Made by a program: the position numbers and the translations under genes
Part shown: piece after piece, positions 6,139-14,535 of the stretch
How positions within the stretch are numbered: the stretch's first letter is position 1
Layout: the number at the start of each line of letters is the position of its first letter
The notes under the pieces: generated by a model
Seen by the model: only the letters and a program-made list of their open reading frames with translations
Databases searched by the model: none
Told to the model about the DNA's origin: nothing
Origin: Bacilli bacterium
Lineage (GTDB): Bacteria; Bacillota_I; Bacilli_A; RF39; UBA660
Reading direction: 5' to 3'
DNA length: 48,090 nt
Assembly (NCBI GenBank): GCA_017887425.1
Contig: JAGHHZ010000006.1
Location: 1 to 48,090, forward strand

Positions 6139-7779
6139 ATGAGTAAAATTAAGATGTTTGCTTTAGGCGGTTTAAATGAAATTGGTAAAAATATGTATGT
6201 TATCGACGTTGATAATGAAATATATATTTTTGAAGCCGGATTAAAATACGCTGATGATAAAATGTTGGGTGTTGATTATATTATACCTAACTATGATTAT
6301 TTAGTTAATAATAAGAATCGCATTCAAGGAATTTTCTTATCACATGGTCATGATGAACAAATAGGAGCTATTCCTGATATTCTTCATGATTTACCAGATT
6401 TAAAAATCTATGGTTCAAAGTTTACTTTAGAATTATTAAAAGAAGAATTGCTAGCTGAAAATATAAATGGTAATTTAATCGAGCTAAAACCTCATAAAAA
6501 AGTTCAAGTTGGTAAAAATTATATTTTTCCGATTACTTTATCACATTCGGTACCTGATAGTTTTGGTTATGTTTTATACACTGATGATGGGGCGATATTT
6601 TATACTGGTAATTTTGTGTTTGATCCTTCAATGCAAGGAAACTATAAGATGGACATTGGAAAGCTTGCATATGTTGGTAAACAAGGTGTTTTATGTTTAT
6701 TAAGTGAATCATTATATGCTGATAAAGTAGGTTTTACTTCTCCTAAACATCGCAGCTATGAATATTTAAGAGAAGTTATTAATAAATATAATGGTCGTAT
6801 TTTAGTTAATATTTTCCAAGGCCAATTTTATCGTATGCAAGAATTATTAAATGTCATAACTGAAGCTAATCGCAAATTAATCATTTTAGGTAAAGGGTTA
6901 GAGACAAGTTTAATTAAAGCTATCAATAGCGGTTATATTAATTTTGATAAATCAAGACTAGGTAATATTCATCATTTAGAAAAAGATTCAATTATAATAG
7001 TTTCCGATGAAAGAGAAAAACCATTTTCTAATATGAAAAGAATTGTTCGTGGTTATGATAAATTTATTACATTAAACGAAGATGACACGATTATTTTTGC
7101 TTCACCAGTCTATGACGGTATGGAAAAAAGTGCGACTAATTTATTTGATGAAATAGCTAAAAAAGGCTGTAATTTAATAACAATGTCTAGTAAGAATTTT
7201 TATTCGTTACATGCTTCGAGTGAAGATTTGATGTTAATGTTAAATCTAATGCAACCAAAATATTATTTTCCAGTTATTGGTGAATATCGTCATCAAGTAG
7301 CTAATAGTGAAGTAGCTAAACAAATGGGCATGAAAGAAGAAAATATTATTTTAAATTTAAACGGTCAAGTAACTACTTTAATTAATGGTAAATTAGTTGA
7401 TGAAAATGAATTTATTAAAGTTGATGATATCTTAATCGACGGAAAAACTGTTGGTGATGTTGGTGAATTAGTTATTAAAGATCGTGAAATGCTAGGAGAA
7501 AATGGTATTGTTTTAGTAGTAGCTATTATTGATAAACTAACTAAAAAAATCTTATCTGGTCCTGAAATTGTTACTAAAGGTTTTGTTTATGTTAAAGATA
7601 ATATAGATTTAATTAAAGAAGCCGAAAAGATGGCTTTAGAAATTATTAAAAACAATACTAAAGTTTCATATATTGATTATGGTAAAACAAAAAACGAAAT
7701 AAGAGATAAAGTTGGTAAATATTTTTATCAAGAAACAGAATCTAAACCTGTAATTTTAATAATGATGCAAGAAGTTTAA
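6139..7779 (+). CDS. RNase J-family protein with degenerate active site (RNase J2-like)
   Basis: This 546-aa protein has the full RNase J architecture: beta-lactamase core, beta-CASP insert and C-terminal domain (family usual about 555 aa). RNase J enzymes are 5'-3' exo/endoribonucleases in mRNA decay and rRNA maturation. The metal-binding sites are damaged. The HxHxDH motif reads SHGHDEQIG (H69, H71, then E73 and Q74 in place of Asp-His). The motif-IV Asp is Asn158 in TGNFVFD. The late motif reads PVIGEYRH, where active enzymes have PVHGE. HSVPDSFG (H136) is kept. Such loss resembles B. subtilis RNase J2, which works mainly as partner of RNase J1. A competent paralogue elsewhere in the genome is therefore expected. 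Confidence 0.9.
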   Translation: MSKIKMFALGGLNEIGKNMYVIDVDNEIYIFEAGLKYADDKMLGVDYIIPNYDYLVNNKNRIQGIFLSHGHDEQIGAIPDILHDLPDLKIYGSKFTLELLKEELLAENINGNLIELKPHKKVQVGKNYIFPITLSHSVPDSFGYVLYTDDGAIFYTGNFVFDPSMQGNYKMDIGKLAYVGKQGVLCLLSESLYADKVGFTSPKHRSYEYLREVINKYNGRILVNIFQGQFYRMQELLNVITEANRKLIILGKGLETSLIKAINSGYINFDKSRLGNIHHLEKDSIIIVSDEREKPFSNMKRIVRGYDKFITLNEDDTIIFASPVYDGMEKSATNLFDEIAKKGCNLITMSSKNFYSLHASSEDLMLMLNLMQPKYYFPVIGEYRHQVANSEVAKQMGMKEENIILNLNGQVTTLINGKLVDENEFIKVDDILIDGKTVGDVGELVIKDREMLGENGIVLVVAIIDKLTKKILSGPEIVTKGFVYVKDNIDLIKEAEKMALEIIKNNTKVSYIDYGKTKNEIRDKVGKYFYQETESKPVILIMMQEV

Positions 7780-7805
7780 GTCAAAGATTAACTTTGACTT
7801 TTATT
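7778..7805 (+). terminator. Terminator after the RNase J gene
   Basis: AAGTCAAAG (7778-7786) / CTTTGACTT (7792-7800) with a five-base loop and TTATTATT after it. It begins at the stop codon. Confidence 0.75.
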
Positions 7806-7857
7806 ATTGAATTTAATTAACAAATATGTTATTATTTATAACTAGGAAGTGATTATA

Positions 7858-9276
7858 ATGAATACACCTGATTTAAAAGAGGCAAGAAGAAGAACAAATA
7901 ATAAAGTAAGTATTAAAGAGAACGAATATAAAGTAACTGATAAGCAAAGAAAGATCGGTTTAAATAAAAAATACTATATTAAAACTTATGGTTGTCAAAT
8001 GAATGAACATGATTCAGAAAATATATCAGCTATCTTAAATGATATGAACTTTACTAAAACAGAAAGTTTAGAAGATGCTGATTTAATTATATTAAATACA
8101 TGTGCTATAAGAGAGAATGCTCATAATAAAGTATTTGGTTTATTAGGAAGAATAAAACATCTAAGACAAACTAAAAACATTATGGTTGGTTTTGGTGGCT
8201 GTATGGCTCAAGAAGAAGTCATCGTCGAAGAAATTACTAATAAATATAAATGGATTGACTTTGTTTTTGGAACTCATAATATCGTTAATTTACCAAATGT
8301 CATTGAAAAAGCTTATGATAATAAAAAACAAGAAGTTGAAGTTTTTTCTTGTGAAGGCGATGTAATTGAAAATATACCAGTTAAACGTGATAGCAAATAT
8401 AAAGCTTGGGTTAATATTATGTATGGTTGTGATAAATTTTGTACTTATTGTATCGTCCCATATACAAGAGGAAAACAAAGAAGTAGACTTCCCGAATATA
8501 TCATCAATGAAGTAAAAGATCTAATTAAAGATGGTTATCAAGAAGTAACTTTATTAGGCCAAAATGTCAATGCTTATGGTAAGGATTTAGGAATAAATTA
8601 TACAATGGCCAATTTATTAGAAGATGTCGCTAAAACGGGTATTAACCGTATTCGCTTTGTAACTAGTCACCCTTGGGATTTCAATGATGATATGATCGAT
8701 ATAATCAGTAAATATGATAATATCATGCCATATATTCATTTGCCAATTCAATCAGGATCAAGTAAAATTTTAAAACTAATGGGTCGCCGTTATACTAAAG
8801 AAGAATATTTAAATCTATTTAAAAAATTAAAAGAAAAAATACCTAATGTATCGATAACTACTGATATTATTGTTGGTTTTCCAGGAGAAACAGAAGAGGA
8901 TTTCCAAGATACTTTAGATGTTGTTGATGCTTGTAAATACGATTCAGCTTTTACCTTTATATTCTCCCCTCGAGTTGGAACACCAGCTAGCAAAATGGAA
9001 GATAACGTATCTTTAGAAGAAAAAGAGTCAAGATTACAAAGATTAAACCAATTAATTAATAAATATTCTAAAGAAAATAATGACAAATATTTAAATAAAG
9101 TAGTTCCGGTTTTACTAGAAGACTATAGTTCTAAAAAGAAAGATTGTTTAAAAGGTTATACTGATACTATGAAATTGGTTAATGTTAAAGCAGATGATAT
9201 TTATTTGGGTAAGATTGTAAATGTCAAGATAACAAGTGTTAAAACATGGAGTATGGATGGAGAAATAGTTAAATAA
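7858..9276 (+). CDS. miaB: tRNA-2-methylthio-N6-dimethylallyladenosine synthase
   Basis: This 472-aa radical-SAM methylthiotransferase adds the 2-methylthio group to i6A37 of tRNAs reading UNN codons. It has the N-terminal UPF0004 domain with three cluster cysteines (KTYGCQMNEHDSE, LNTCAIRENA, GFGGCMAQEE). The radical-SAM motif YGCDKFCTYCIVPYTRG follows near residue 195, and a C-terminal TRAM domain begins near 400. ATG 7858 is chosen over an in-frame GTG at 7849, because the GTG belongs to the ribosome binding site AGGAAGTG. The gene is monocistronic, with terminators on both sides. The miaB identity over mtaB rests on the sequence around the cluster and the overall length. Confidence 0.94.
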   Translation: MNTPDLKEARRRTNNKVSIKENEYKVTDKQRKIGLNKKYYIKTYGCQMNEHDSENISAILNDMNFTKTESLEDADLIILNTCAIRENAHNKVFGLLGRIKHLRQTKNIMVGFGGCMAQEEVIVEEITNKYKWIDFVFGTHNIVNLPNVIEKAYDNKKQEVEVFSCEGDVIENIPVKRDSKYKAWVNIMYGCDKFCTYCIVPYTRGKQRSRLPEYIINEVKDLIKDGYQEVTLLGQNVNAYGKDLGINYTMANLLEDVAKTGINRIRFVTSHPWDFNDDMIDIISKYDNIMPYIHLPIQSGSSKILKLMGRRYTKEEYLNLFKKLKEKIPNVSITTDIIVGFPGETEEDFQDTLDVVDACKYDSAFTFIFSPRVGTPASKMEDNVSLEEKESRLQRLNQLINKYSKENNDKYLNKVVPVLLEDYSSKKKDCLKGYTDTMKLVNVKADDIYLGKIVNVKITSVKTWSMDGEIVK

Positions 9277-9298
9277 ATGTCAATGTGAAAATTATGTG

Positions 9299-9327
9299 AA
9301 AAATTAGTTGTCAAAAACTAATTTTTT
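9299..9327 (+). terminator. Terminator after miaB
   Basis: An 11-bp stem AAAAATTAGTT (9299-9309) / AACTAATTTTT (9316-9326), followed by TT. The loop holds the -35 box of the next promoter. Confidence 0.8.
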
Positions 9328-9336
9328 TGTTAATAT
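9308..9336 (+). promoter_or_regulatory. Promoter of the lipoprotein pair
   Basis: TTGTCA (9308-9313), 17-nt spacer, TAATAT (9331-9336). The -35 box lies in the loop of the miaB terminator. Confidence 0.6.
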
Positions 9337-9361
9337 ATATTATAGAAGGAGTGAGTTTTAA

Positions 9362-10315
9362 ATGAACAAAATCAAAGTTTTTATATCAGCTTTGTTTATT
9401 ACATTATTACTTACCGGATGTGGGAAAACACCAGAAGAAATTTTATCTGAAGCAGGGGATAATATGGCAGCATTAGACAATTATCACATGCTAATGGATA
9501 TGGATGTTGAAATGTCATACGAAGGATCAACTTTTAGTATGGGTGCTACAATTAATTCTGATGTCGATGAAAAAAATGGTAATGCTCATATGGAAATGAG
9601 TACTTCTGCTTTTGGAACAACTGTTAATGCCGAAGGTTATACCACAATTCAAAATGGTAAAACTATAACTTATACATTGCAAGAAGATGAATGGTATAAG
9701 GAAGAAAGCGAAGTTAAAGAAGATGAATTTGACTTTAATATTTTTAAAGATGCAACAAATATTGAAGAGTTAGAAGATCAAGAAAATACTTATAAAATTT
9801 CTTTAACTGAAGAACAGTTAAAAGCTCTTTTGAATAACATTGATTCTGAACAAACAGATACAGAAGGAGCGACAATCGATGTTAATAATGTCGGTATTGA
9901 AGTAACTGTTATTGATGGTTATGTTACTAAAATGGTATTAGATATGCCAATGACTGCGGAAAGCGAAGGAATAACTTTTGATTCTAATTGTACTTTGACT
10001 ATCGAATTTTCAAAATTTAACGAAGTAGGAGATGTTACTATTCCAGCTGATGTTACAGAAAATGCTATTGATCTTAAAATTTATGAAATAGCTACTTATG
10101 CTGAAAGTTATATTTCTGAAATTGGATGGGATGTTATTTTTGCTGAAGAAGATATGACATATACTAATACAGCATTAGAATATAATGGCCCAGCACCTTC
10201 CAAAGTTGAAGTTAGTATTGTCGATGGTGAAGTAACAGATGGTACAATTGAAATTGAAGGTTATCGTGTTACAATTGTCGACGGTAGTGTTTCTGACGTA
10301 AATGTGATTGAATAA
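9362..10315 (+). CDS. Lipoprotein, paralogue A
   Basis: A secreted lipoprotein of 317 aa. The signal peptide ends in the lipobox LLTGC (Cys20), so it should be anchored to the outer face of the membrane. The mature part is acidic and rich in beta strands, with an N-terminal helix (EEILSEAGDNMAALDNYHM) like those of LppX/DUF6612-type lipoproteins. The C-terminus has the pattern YNGPAPSKVEVSIVDGEV then EIEGYRVTIVDG. The next gene repeats the whole architecture. The ribosome binding site is AGAAGGAG. The function is unknown; carrying a hydrophobic ligand is one possibility by fold analogy only. Confidence 0.85.
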   Translation: MNKIKVFISALFITLLLTGCGKTPEEILSEAGDNMAALDNYHMLMDMDVEMSYEGSTFSMGATINSDVDEKNGNAHMEMSTSAFGTTVNAEGYTTIQNGKTITYTLQEDEWYKEESEVKEDEFDFNIFKDATNIEELEDQENTYKISLTEEQLKALLNNIDSEQTDTEGATIDVNNVGIEVTVIDGYVTKMVLDMPMTAESEGITFDSNCTLTIEFSKFNEVGDVTIPADVTENAIDLKIYEIATYAESYISEIGWDVIFAEEDMTYTNTALEYNGPAPSKVEVSIVDGEVTDGTIEIEGYRVTIVDGSVSDVNVIE

Positions 10316-10318
10316 AAT

Positions 10319-11266
10319 ATGAAAAAGATAAGTTTTATAGTTTTAATTTGCCTAAGTTTATTAATTGGATGCGGTCAAGATCCTAATATCGTAGTTGAAG
10401 AAGCTATTAATAATATCGATAATTTAGATGATATGACTGTCGATATTGATATGAACTATAAGGCTACTAGTGGTCAAGCAAGTATCGAAAGCAGTTTGTC
10501 AATTAATCAACAAATAGATTACAAAAATAAAGCAATGAGAATAAAAAGTACCAATGCAACAATTTTTGGAGTACCTTTTAGTATTGATGCTTATTACAAG
10601 GAAGAAAACAATAAAACATTTTCTTATACTAAAGAAGATAATCTCTGGTTTGTCGAAGTATTAGATGAGGCTCCAATTGACGATTTTTTCTCTGGTATTG
10701 AATATACAGCTGAAAAAGTTTTCACTGGTGTAACAGAGTATGAAACATATAGATTAATCGTTCCTAAAGATAGTATGTTAAAAATGCTTAATTCTACTGA
10801 TCTAGATGATTTCACTATTCACGATGAAGAGGTTGAAGTTACTGTTACAATCAAAGATAATTATGTTGATACGATGGCTTATAGTTTAAACTTTAGCTAT
10901 ATACAAGATGACGTCGAAATTGAAATGACTGCTGATTATTCTTATACATTTTCTAATTTTAATACAACTGGAGAAGTTACTATTCCAGAAAATATATTGA
11001 AAAATACTATGGATATAAATGATTATAATTCATATGTTTATGCATATAATTATTTAGTAGCAATTGAAACTTATTTATATGATTTTTACGATGATATGAC
11101 TTTTACTGATACAAGTTTAGACTATGGTGGACCAGAACCTGATATAGTAAAAGTTTATATTGAAGATGGTTATATTGCTGATGGTTTAGTCGAAGTCGAA
11201 GGTTATCGCTTTAGAGTCCAAGACGGTGAGATTATAGAAGCAATTAAATTATCAAGTAATGTTTAA
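10319..11266 (+). CDS. Lipoprotein, paralogue B
   Basis: A 315-aa lipoprotein with lipobox LLIGC (Cys18), starting three bases after the stop of paralogue A. Both share the N-terminal helix (EEAINNIDNLDDM), a central EVTVTIKDNYV / EVTVIDGYV segment, TFSNFNTTGEVTIPENI against EFSKFNEVGDVTIPADV, and the C-terminal YGGPEPDIVKVYIEDG motif. This is a tandem duplication that has since diverged. There is little room for an independent ribosome binding site, so translation is probably coupled to paralogue A. The function is unknown. Confidence 0.85.
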   Translation: MKKISFIVLICLSLLIGCGQDPNIVVEEAINNIDNLDDMTVDIDMNYKATSGQASIESSLSINQQIDYKNKAMRIKSTNATIFGVPFSIDAYYKEENNKTFSYTKEDNLWFVEVLDEAPIDDFFSGIEYTAEKVFTGVTEYETYRLIVPKDSMLKMLNSTDLDDFTIHDEEVEVTVTIKDNYVDTMAYSLNFSYIQDDVEIEMTADYSYTFSNFNTTGEVTIPENILKNTMDINDYNSYVYAYNYLVAIETYLYDFYDDMTFTDTSLDYGGPEPDIVKVYIEDGYIADGLVEVEGYRFRVQDGEIIEAIKLSSNV

Positions 11267-11280
11267 AAATTGAATATAAT

Positions 11281-11397
11281 TTTATCAAGAATGAGGGAGA
11301 GAATTAGCTCAATGAACTCATACCAACCTGCTTATTTGTAAGGTGGTAAAGCTAATAACGATAAAGAGAAAATAAAACTCTTTAATAGAGTTTTTTT
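11281..11397 (+). ncRNA. S-box (SAM-I-type) riboswitch with terminator, upstream of metK
   Basis: P1 is TTTATC (11281-11286) / GATAAA (11360-11365). P2 closes with ATGAG (11291-11295) / CTCAT (11317-11321). P3 is ACCAACCT (11322-11329) with AGGTGGT (11341-11347). ATTAG in the P2 loop (11303-11307) pairs with CTAAT (11352-11356) as the SAM-I pseudoknot. The terminator AAAACTCT (11374-11381) / AGAGTTTT (11387-11394) with a T-run follows. On binding S-adenosylmethionine the aptamer should favour termination and so shut off metK. The usual P4 helix is not evident between P3 and P1. Confidence 0.9.
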
Positions 11398-11412
11398 GAT
11401 TAGGAGGAATTT

Positions 11413-12501
11413 ATGAAAAGACTAATAACAAGTGAATCAGTTACTGAGGGGCATCCTGATAAAATATGCGATAAAATAAGTGATAAAATATTAGATGAAG
11501 CTTTAAAAATAGATAAAAATAGTCGTATGGCTGTTGAGGCTACAATTAAAGATAAATTAATTTTTATCTATGGTGAAGCTAATACTAAAGCTAATTTAGA
11601 TTATAGTAAAATTGCTAAAGAAGTATTAAAAGATATTGGATATCAAGAAGATTTTGAAGTGTTAATCAAAGTTAGTAAACAATCAAGTGAGATAAATAAA
11701 GCAGTAAATAAAAATAAAATATGTGCTGGTGACCAAGGAATCATGTTTGGTTATGCAACTAGTGAGACAAATGAATATATGCCATTACCCATTTTATTAG
11801 CTAATAAATTAACTAAAAAATTAGCTGAAGTGCGAAAAAGTAATTCTAATTCTTTTTTAAAACCTGATGGCAAAGCACAAGTTACTGTTGAGTATGATAA
11901 TGATAAAATTGTAAGAGTTGATACTATTATTATTGCTTGTCAACACACTAAAGAAGTAGATAAAGAAACATTAGAAAAATATATAATTGATAATGTTATA
12001 AAAAAAATTATACCTAAAAATTTCATCGATGAAAAAACAAAAATACTGATTAATACAAGCGGTTCATTTTTAATTGGTGGTCCATTTTCTGATAGTGGAA
12101 CAACCGGTCGAAAAATAGTTGTCGATACTTATGGGGGAGTAGGTAAAGTAGGAGGTGGCTGTTTCAGTAGTAAAGATCCCTCTAAAGTAGATAGAAGTGC
12201 TGCTTATTATGCTAGATATGTTGCTAAAAATATTGTTGCTCATGGCTATTGCGATAAATGTGAAATAGAACTTTCTTATGCTATCGGGCAAGAACAACCA
12301 ATTAGTATTAATATTGAAACATTTAATACCAACAAAAAAAGTATTGAAGAAATCTATGAATACGTTAAAAATAATTTTAATTTTAGTGTTGACAATATAA
12401 TTAAAGAATTGGATTTACTAAAACCAATTTATTATGAATTAGCTAGTTATGGCCATTTTGGTAGAACTGATTTAAATTTGACTTGGGAACAAATAAAGTA
12501 A
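11413..12501 (+). CDS. metK: S-adenosylmethionine synthetase
   Basis: This enzyme makes S-adenosylmethionine from methionine and ATP. Seen motifs: SESVTEGHPDKICDK at the N-terminus, CAGDQGIMFGYA near residue 97, the phosphate-binding loop YGGVGKVGGGCFSSKDPSKVDRSAAY near 240, and FGRTDLNLTWE at the C-terminus. At 362 aa it is shorter than the usual 385-400, through trimmed loops rather than a missing domain. In GGGCFSSKD, the usual GGGAFSGKD is changed at two positions. AGGAGG precedes the ATG. The gene is under the S-box riboswitch. Confidence 0.96.
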   Translation: MKRLITSESVTEGHPDKICDKISDKILDEALKIDKNSRMAVEATIKDKLIFIYGEANTKANLDYSKIAKEVLKDIGYQEDFEVLIKVSKQSSEINKAVNKNKICAGDQGIMFGYATSETNEYMPLPILLANKLTKKLAEVRKSNSNSFLKPDGKAQVTVEYDNDKIVRVDTIIIACQHTKEVDKETLEKYIIDNVIKKIIPKNFIDEKTKILINTSGSFLIGGPFSDSGTTGRKIVVDTYGGVGKVGGGCFSSKDPSKVDRSAAYYARYVAKNIVAHGYCDKCEIELSYAIGQEQPISINIETFNTNKKSIEEIYEYVKNNFNFSVDNIIKELDLLKPIYYELASYGHFGRTDLNLTWEQIK

Positions 12502-12517
12502 TTTATTTGTTTTTTTA
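12489..12517 (+). terminator. Terminator overlapping the metK stop codon
   Basis: ACAAATAAA (12489-12497) / TTTATTTGT (12502-12510) with a four-base loop containing the stop codon, followed by seven T. Confidence 0.75.
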
Positions 12518-12519
12518 TG

Positions 12520-12547
12520 TACAAAAGACCATTAATCGCATATATTA
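12520..12547 (+). promoter_or_regulatory. Possible mother-cell (sigma-E/K) promoter of cotE
   Basis: CATATATTA (12539-12547) fits the sigma-K -10 consensus CATANNNTA. TACA at 12520-12523 lies about 16 nt upstream, where sigma-K expects an AC dinucleotide. B. subtilis cotE is transcribed by sigma-E and sigma-K, so a mother-cell promoter is expected here. The consensus is loose. Confidence 0.45.
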
Positions 12548-12565
12548 AACTAGAGAGGTGATAAT

Positions 12566-13099
12566 GTGTCTTTATATAAAGAAATAGTCACTAAGGCAGT
12601 TATTGGCAAAGGGAAAAAATATTTTAAAAATAACTATAAAATAACTACTAGTGATCAACCAACGACTATTTTAGGTTGTTGGGTTATAAATCATAAGTTT
12701 AAAGGATATAAATCAGGAGATAAAATAGGCGTCGATGGGTCTTTTGATGTTAATATTTGGTATTCTTATGAAAATGATTCTAAAACGACAGTTGTTAATC
12801 AAAAAATCGAATACAATGACTTATTTAATGTTAAATTGAAAGAAAATGCTGATTTAAGTAGTGAAACTGATATTATCGTTAGAACACTAAGTCAACCAAC
12901 TTGTATGGGAGTAAACATATTGGATAATAAACAAATTTCTTTTGATATTGAAAAAGAACTAGGTGTTGAAATAGTTGGGGAAACTAAAGTAAAAATTGCT
13001 ATCGAAGAAGATGAAGAACCTTGGGAAGAAATCGATGATGACGTAACTGATGAAGATTTAGAAGAAATTGATAAAATCGATGAAAATTACATAAAATAA
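12566..13099 (+). CDS. cotE: Outer spore coat morphogenetic protein CotE
   Basis: A 177-aa protein matching CotE: YKEIVTKAVIGKGKKY at the N-terminus, ILGCWVINH near residue 35, DVNIWYSYENDSKT near 60, SQPTCMGV near 110 and VVGETKVK-type EIVGETKVKIAI near 140. The last 35 residues form a Glu/Asp-rich tail, as in Bacillus CotE. CotE surrounds the forespore and is needed to assemble the outer coat. The start is GTG 12566 behind GAGAGGTG. It stands alone between two terminators, apart from mutS/L, its neighbours in many Bacillus genomes. Confidence 0.93.
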   Translation: MSLYKEIVTKAVIGKGKKYFKNNYKITTSDQPTTILGCWVINHKFKGYKSGDKIGVDGSFDVNIWYSYENDSKTTVVNQKIEYNDLFNVKLKENADLSSETDIIVRTLSQPTCMGVNILDNKQISFDIEKELGVEIVGETKVKIAIEEDEEPWEEIDDDVTDEDLEEIDKIDENYIK

Positions 13100-13129
13100 A
13101 GTGTCAACCAAAAACAGTTGACACTTTTG
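13098..13129 (+). terminator. Terminator after cotE
   Basis: An 11-bp stem AAAGTGTCAAC / GTTGACACTTT (13098-13108 and 13117-13127) then TT. The downstream arm contains the consensus -35 box of rpsP. Confidence 0.85.
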
Positions 13130-13146
13130 TTTAGATATGCTATAAT
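13118..13146 (+). promoter_or_regulatory. Consensus sigma-A promoter of rpsP-khpA
   Basis: TTGACA (13118-13123), 17-nt spacer ending in TGC, TATAAT (13141-13146). It is a perfect promoter with extended -10, suiting a ribosomal protein gene. Confidence 0.88.
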
Positions 13147-13171
13147 TGTTCAAGAAAAGGAGTGATTAATA

Positions 13172-13450
13172 ATGGCTGTTAAATTAAGATTAAAGAGAAT
13201 GGGAGCTAAAAAAAGACCGTTTTATCGTGTTGTAGCTGCTGATTCTAGAAGTCCTAGAGATGGTAAATTTATTGAAACAGTTGGAACATATAATCCAATT
13301 ACTGAACCAGCTGAAATTAAAATTGACGAAGAATTAGCTCTTAAATGGTTAAACAATGGTGCTATTCCAACTGATACAGTAAGAAATTTATTTAAACAAC
13401 AAGGAATCATGCAAAAATTCCACGAATCAAAAATGAAAAAGGATAAATAA
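13172..13450 (+). CDS. rpsP: 30S ribosomal protein S16
   Basis: The 92-aa product has the bS16 signature [20 protein letters not shown] at its start, [18 protein letters not shown] after it, and [19 protein letters not shown] later. It binds 16S rRNA in the 30S body. It has the strongest promoter in the window and shares its transcript with khpA, two bases downstream, as in Bacillus. The usual neighbours ffh, rimM and trmD are absent here. Confidence 0.97.
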   Translation: MAVKLRLKRMGAKKRPFYRVVAADSRSPRDGKFIETVGTYNPITEPAEIKIDEELALKWLNNGAIPTDTVRNLFKQQGIMQKFHESKMKKDK

Positions 13451-13452
13451 TT

Positions 13453-13698
13453 ATGAATTTAGCCGAATTAACTGAATTTTTAGTTAAAAGTGTTGTAACT
13501 GATCCTGATATGGTATCAATCAAACAATTTGAAGATGATGAGGATTATATAACTATTCAAGTTTTAGTCGATGATAGTGTGATTGGTAGTGTTATCGGTA
13601 AAAATGGCATTATTGCTAATGCCATCAGAACTATTGTACAAGCTTCAGCTTATGCCAATGGTCTAAAAAAAGTTAAAATTAATATTGATTCGTTTTAG
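13453..13698 (+). CDS. khpA: KH-domain RNA-binding protein KhpA
   Basis: An 81-aa single KH domain (YlqC family). The RNA-binding GxxG loop reads IGKNG near residue 51, inside VIGSVIGKNGIIANAIRTIV. KhpA acts with KhpB as a small RNA chaperone linked to cell-wall and division control in Gram-positive bacteria. It starts two bases after rpsP. Confidence 0.93.
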   Translation: MNLAELTEFLVKSVVTDPDMVSIKQFEDDEDYITIQVLVDDSVIGSVIGKNGIIANAIRTIVQASAYANGLKKVKINIDSF

Positions 13699-13719
13699 AA
13701 GATAATATCTTCTTTTTTT
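13697..13719 (+). terminator. Terminator after khpA
   Basis: GAAGATA (13698-13704) / TATCTTC (13706-13712) followed by seven T. The stem begins in the stop codon. Confidence 0.75.
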
Positions 13720-13744
13720 ATGTTATAATTGTTATGGTGATGTT

Positions 13745-14458
13745 ATGAAGATACAAGTTATTGGATCTGGTTCTATGTGGAATCAATATAATAGTGCCTG
13801 TTATTTAATCGATGATAAGATAATGGTTGATTTTCCAAATGGCGCTTGTAAGTATTTGTATAGAGCCAATATTTTACCTAGCAATATCGAATATATTTTA
13901 TTTACCCATTTTCACGGTGATCATTATTTTGATATACCATTTTATATTTTAAATAAGTCTAAAAGTGAAAACAAAAAAACAACTATCTTTTGCTTTGAAG
14001 AAGGAAAATCAAAAATCGATCAAATTGGTAAATTGGCTTTCCCTAATTCTTATGAAGATGCTAAAAATTCTCTTGATTTAACTTTTGAGCATAAAAACCA
14101 ATTTAAAATTGAAAATTATAACATAGAAAAAATATTAGTCGATCATGGAAGAATGAAACCGGCTTATGGTTATATCTTTAATTTTAATAATACATATATT
14201 GGTTTTACTGGTGATACAGCTTTATGTGATAATGTTGAAATTATGGCCCAAAAATGTAGTTATTTATTTTGTGACTGTATGTTTATAGAAGGAAACAATA
14301 AACATATGGGAATTGATAATTTAAAAGATTTATCAAAAAAACATCCTAATTGTAAGTTTATAGTTAGTCACTTAGAAAATCAAACGAGGGAAAAACTAAA
14401 AGAACAAAATATAAAAAATATTATCATCCCTGATGATGGCTATATTTTAGAAATATAA
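13745..14458 (+). CDS. MBL-fold metallohydrolase (RNase Z/YhfI-like)
   Basis: A 237-aa metallo-beta-lactamase-fold protein with FTHFHGDHYFD (near residue 59), the conserved VDHGRMKPAYGY (about 138), GFTGDTALC (about 158) and VSHLENQ (about 213). These supply a complete two-metal site. Order and length resemble RNase Z-like hydrolases and YhfI, but the RNase Z exosite cannot be recognised, so the substrate is uncertain. Ribosome binding site GGTGATGTT precedes the ATG; TATAAT at 13724-13729 is a possible -10 box. Confidence 0.82.
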   Translation: MKIQVIGSGSMWNQYNSACYLIDDKIMVDFPNGACKYLYRANILPSNIEYILFTHFHGDHYFDIPFYILNKSKSENKKTTIFCFEEGKSKIDQIGKLAFPNSYEDAKNSLDLTFEHKNQFKIENYNIEKILVDHGRMKPAYGYIFNFNNTYIGFTGDTALCDNVEIMAQKCSYLFCDCMFIEGNNKHMGIDNLKDLSKKHPNCKFIVSHLENQTREKLKEQNIKNIIIPDDGYILEI

Positions 14459-14535
14459 GAAGGGCACAATATTTTATCTTCTTTTTTCTTGTATTAAAGG
14501 TCTATTTATATTATAATATTAAATAGGGTGATTTA

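Noticed and set aside
8290-9086. Minus-strand open frames inside miaB
   Set aside because: Shadows of the AT-rich coding strand, with no starts or motifs; miaB is clearly the real gene. The same holds for minus-strand frames in metK, rpsP, ssb and dnaG.
9285-9306. Direct repeat TGTGAAAATTA / TGTGAAAAATTA after miaB
   Set aside because: Two imperfect AT-rich copies only, partly within the terminator; no wider pattern.
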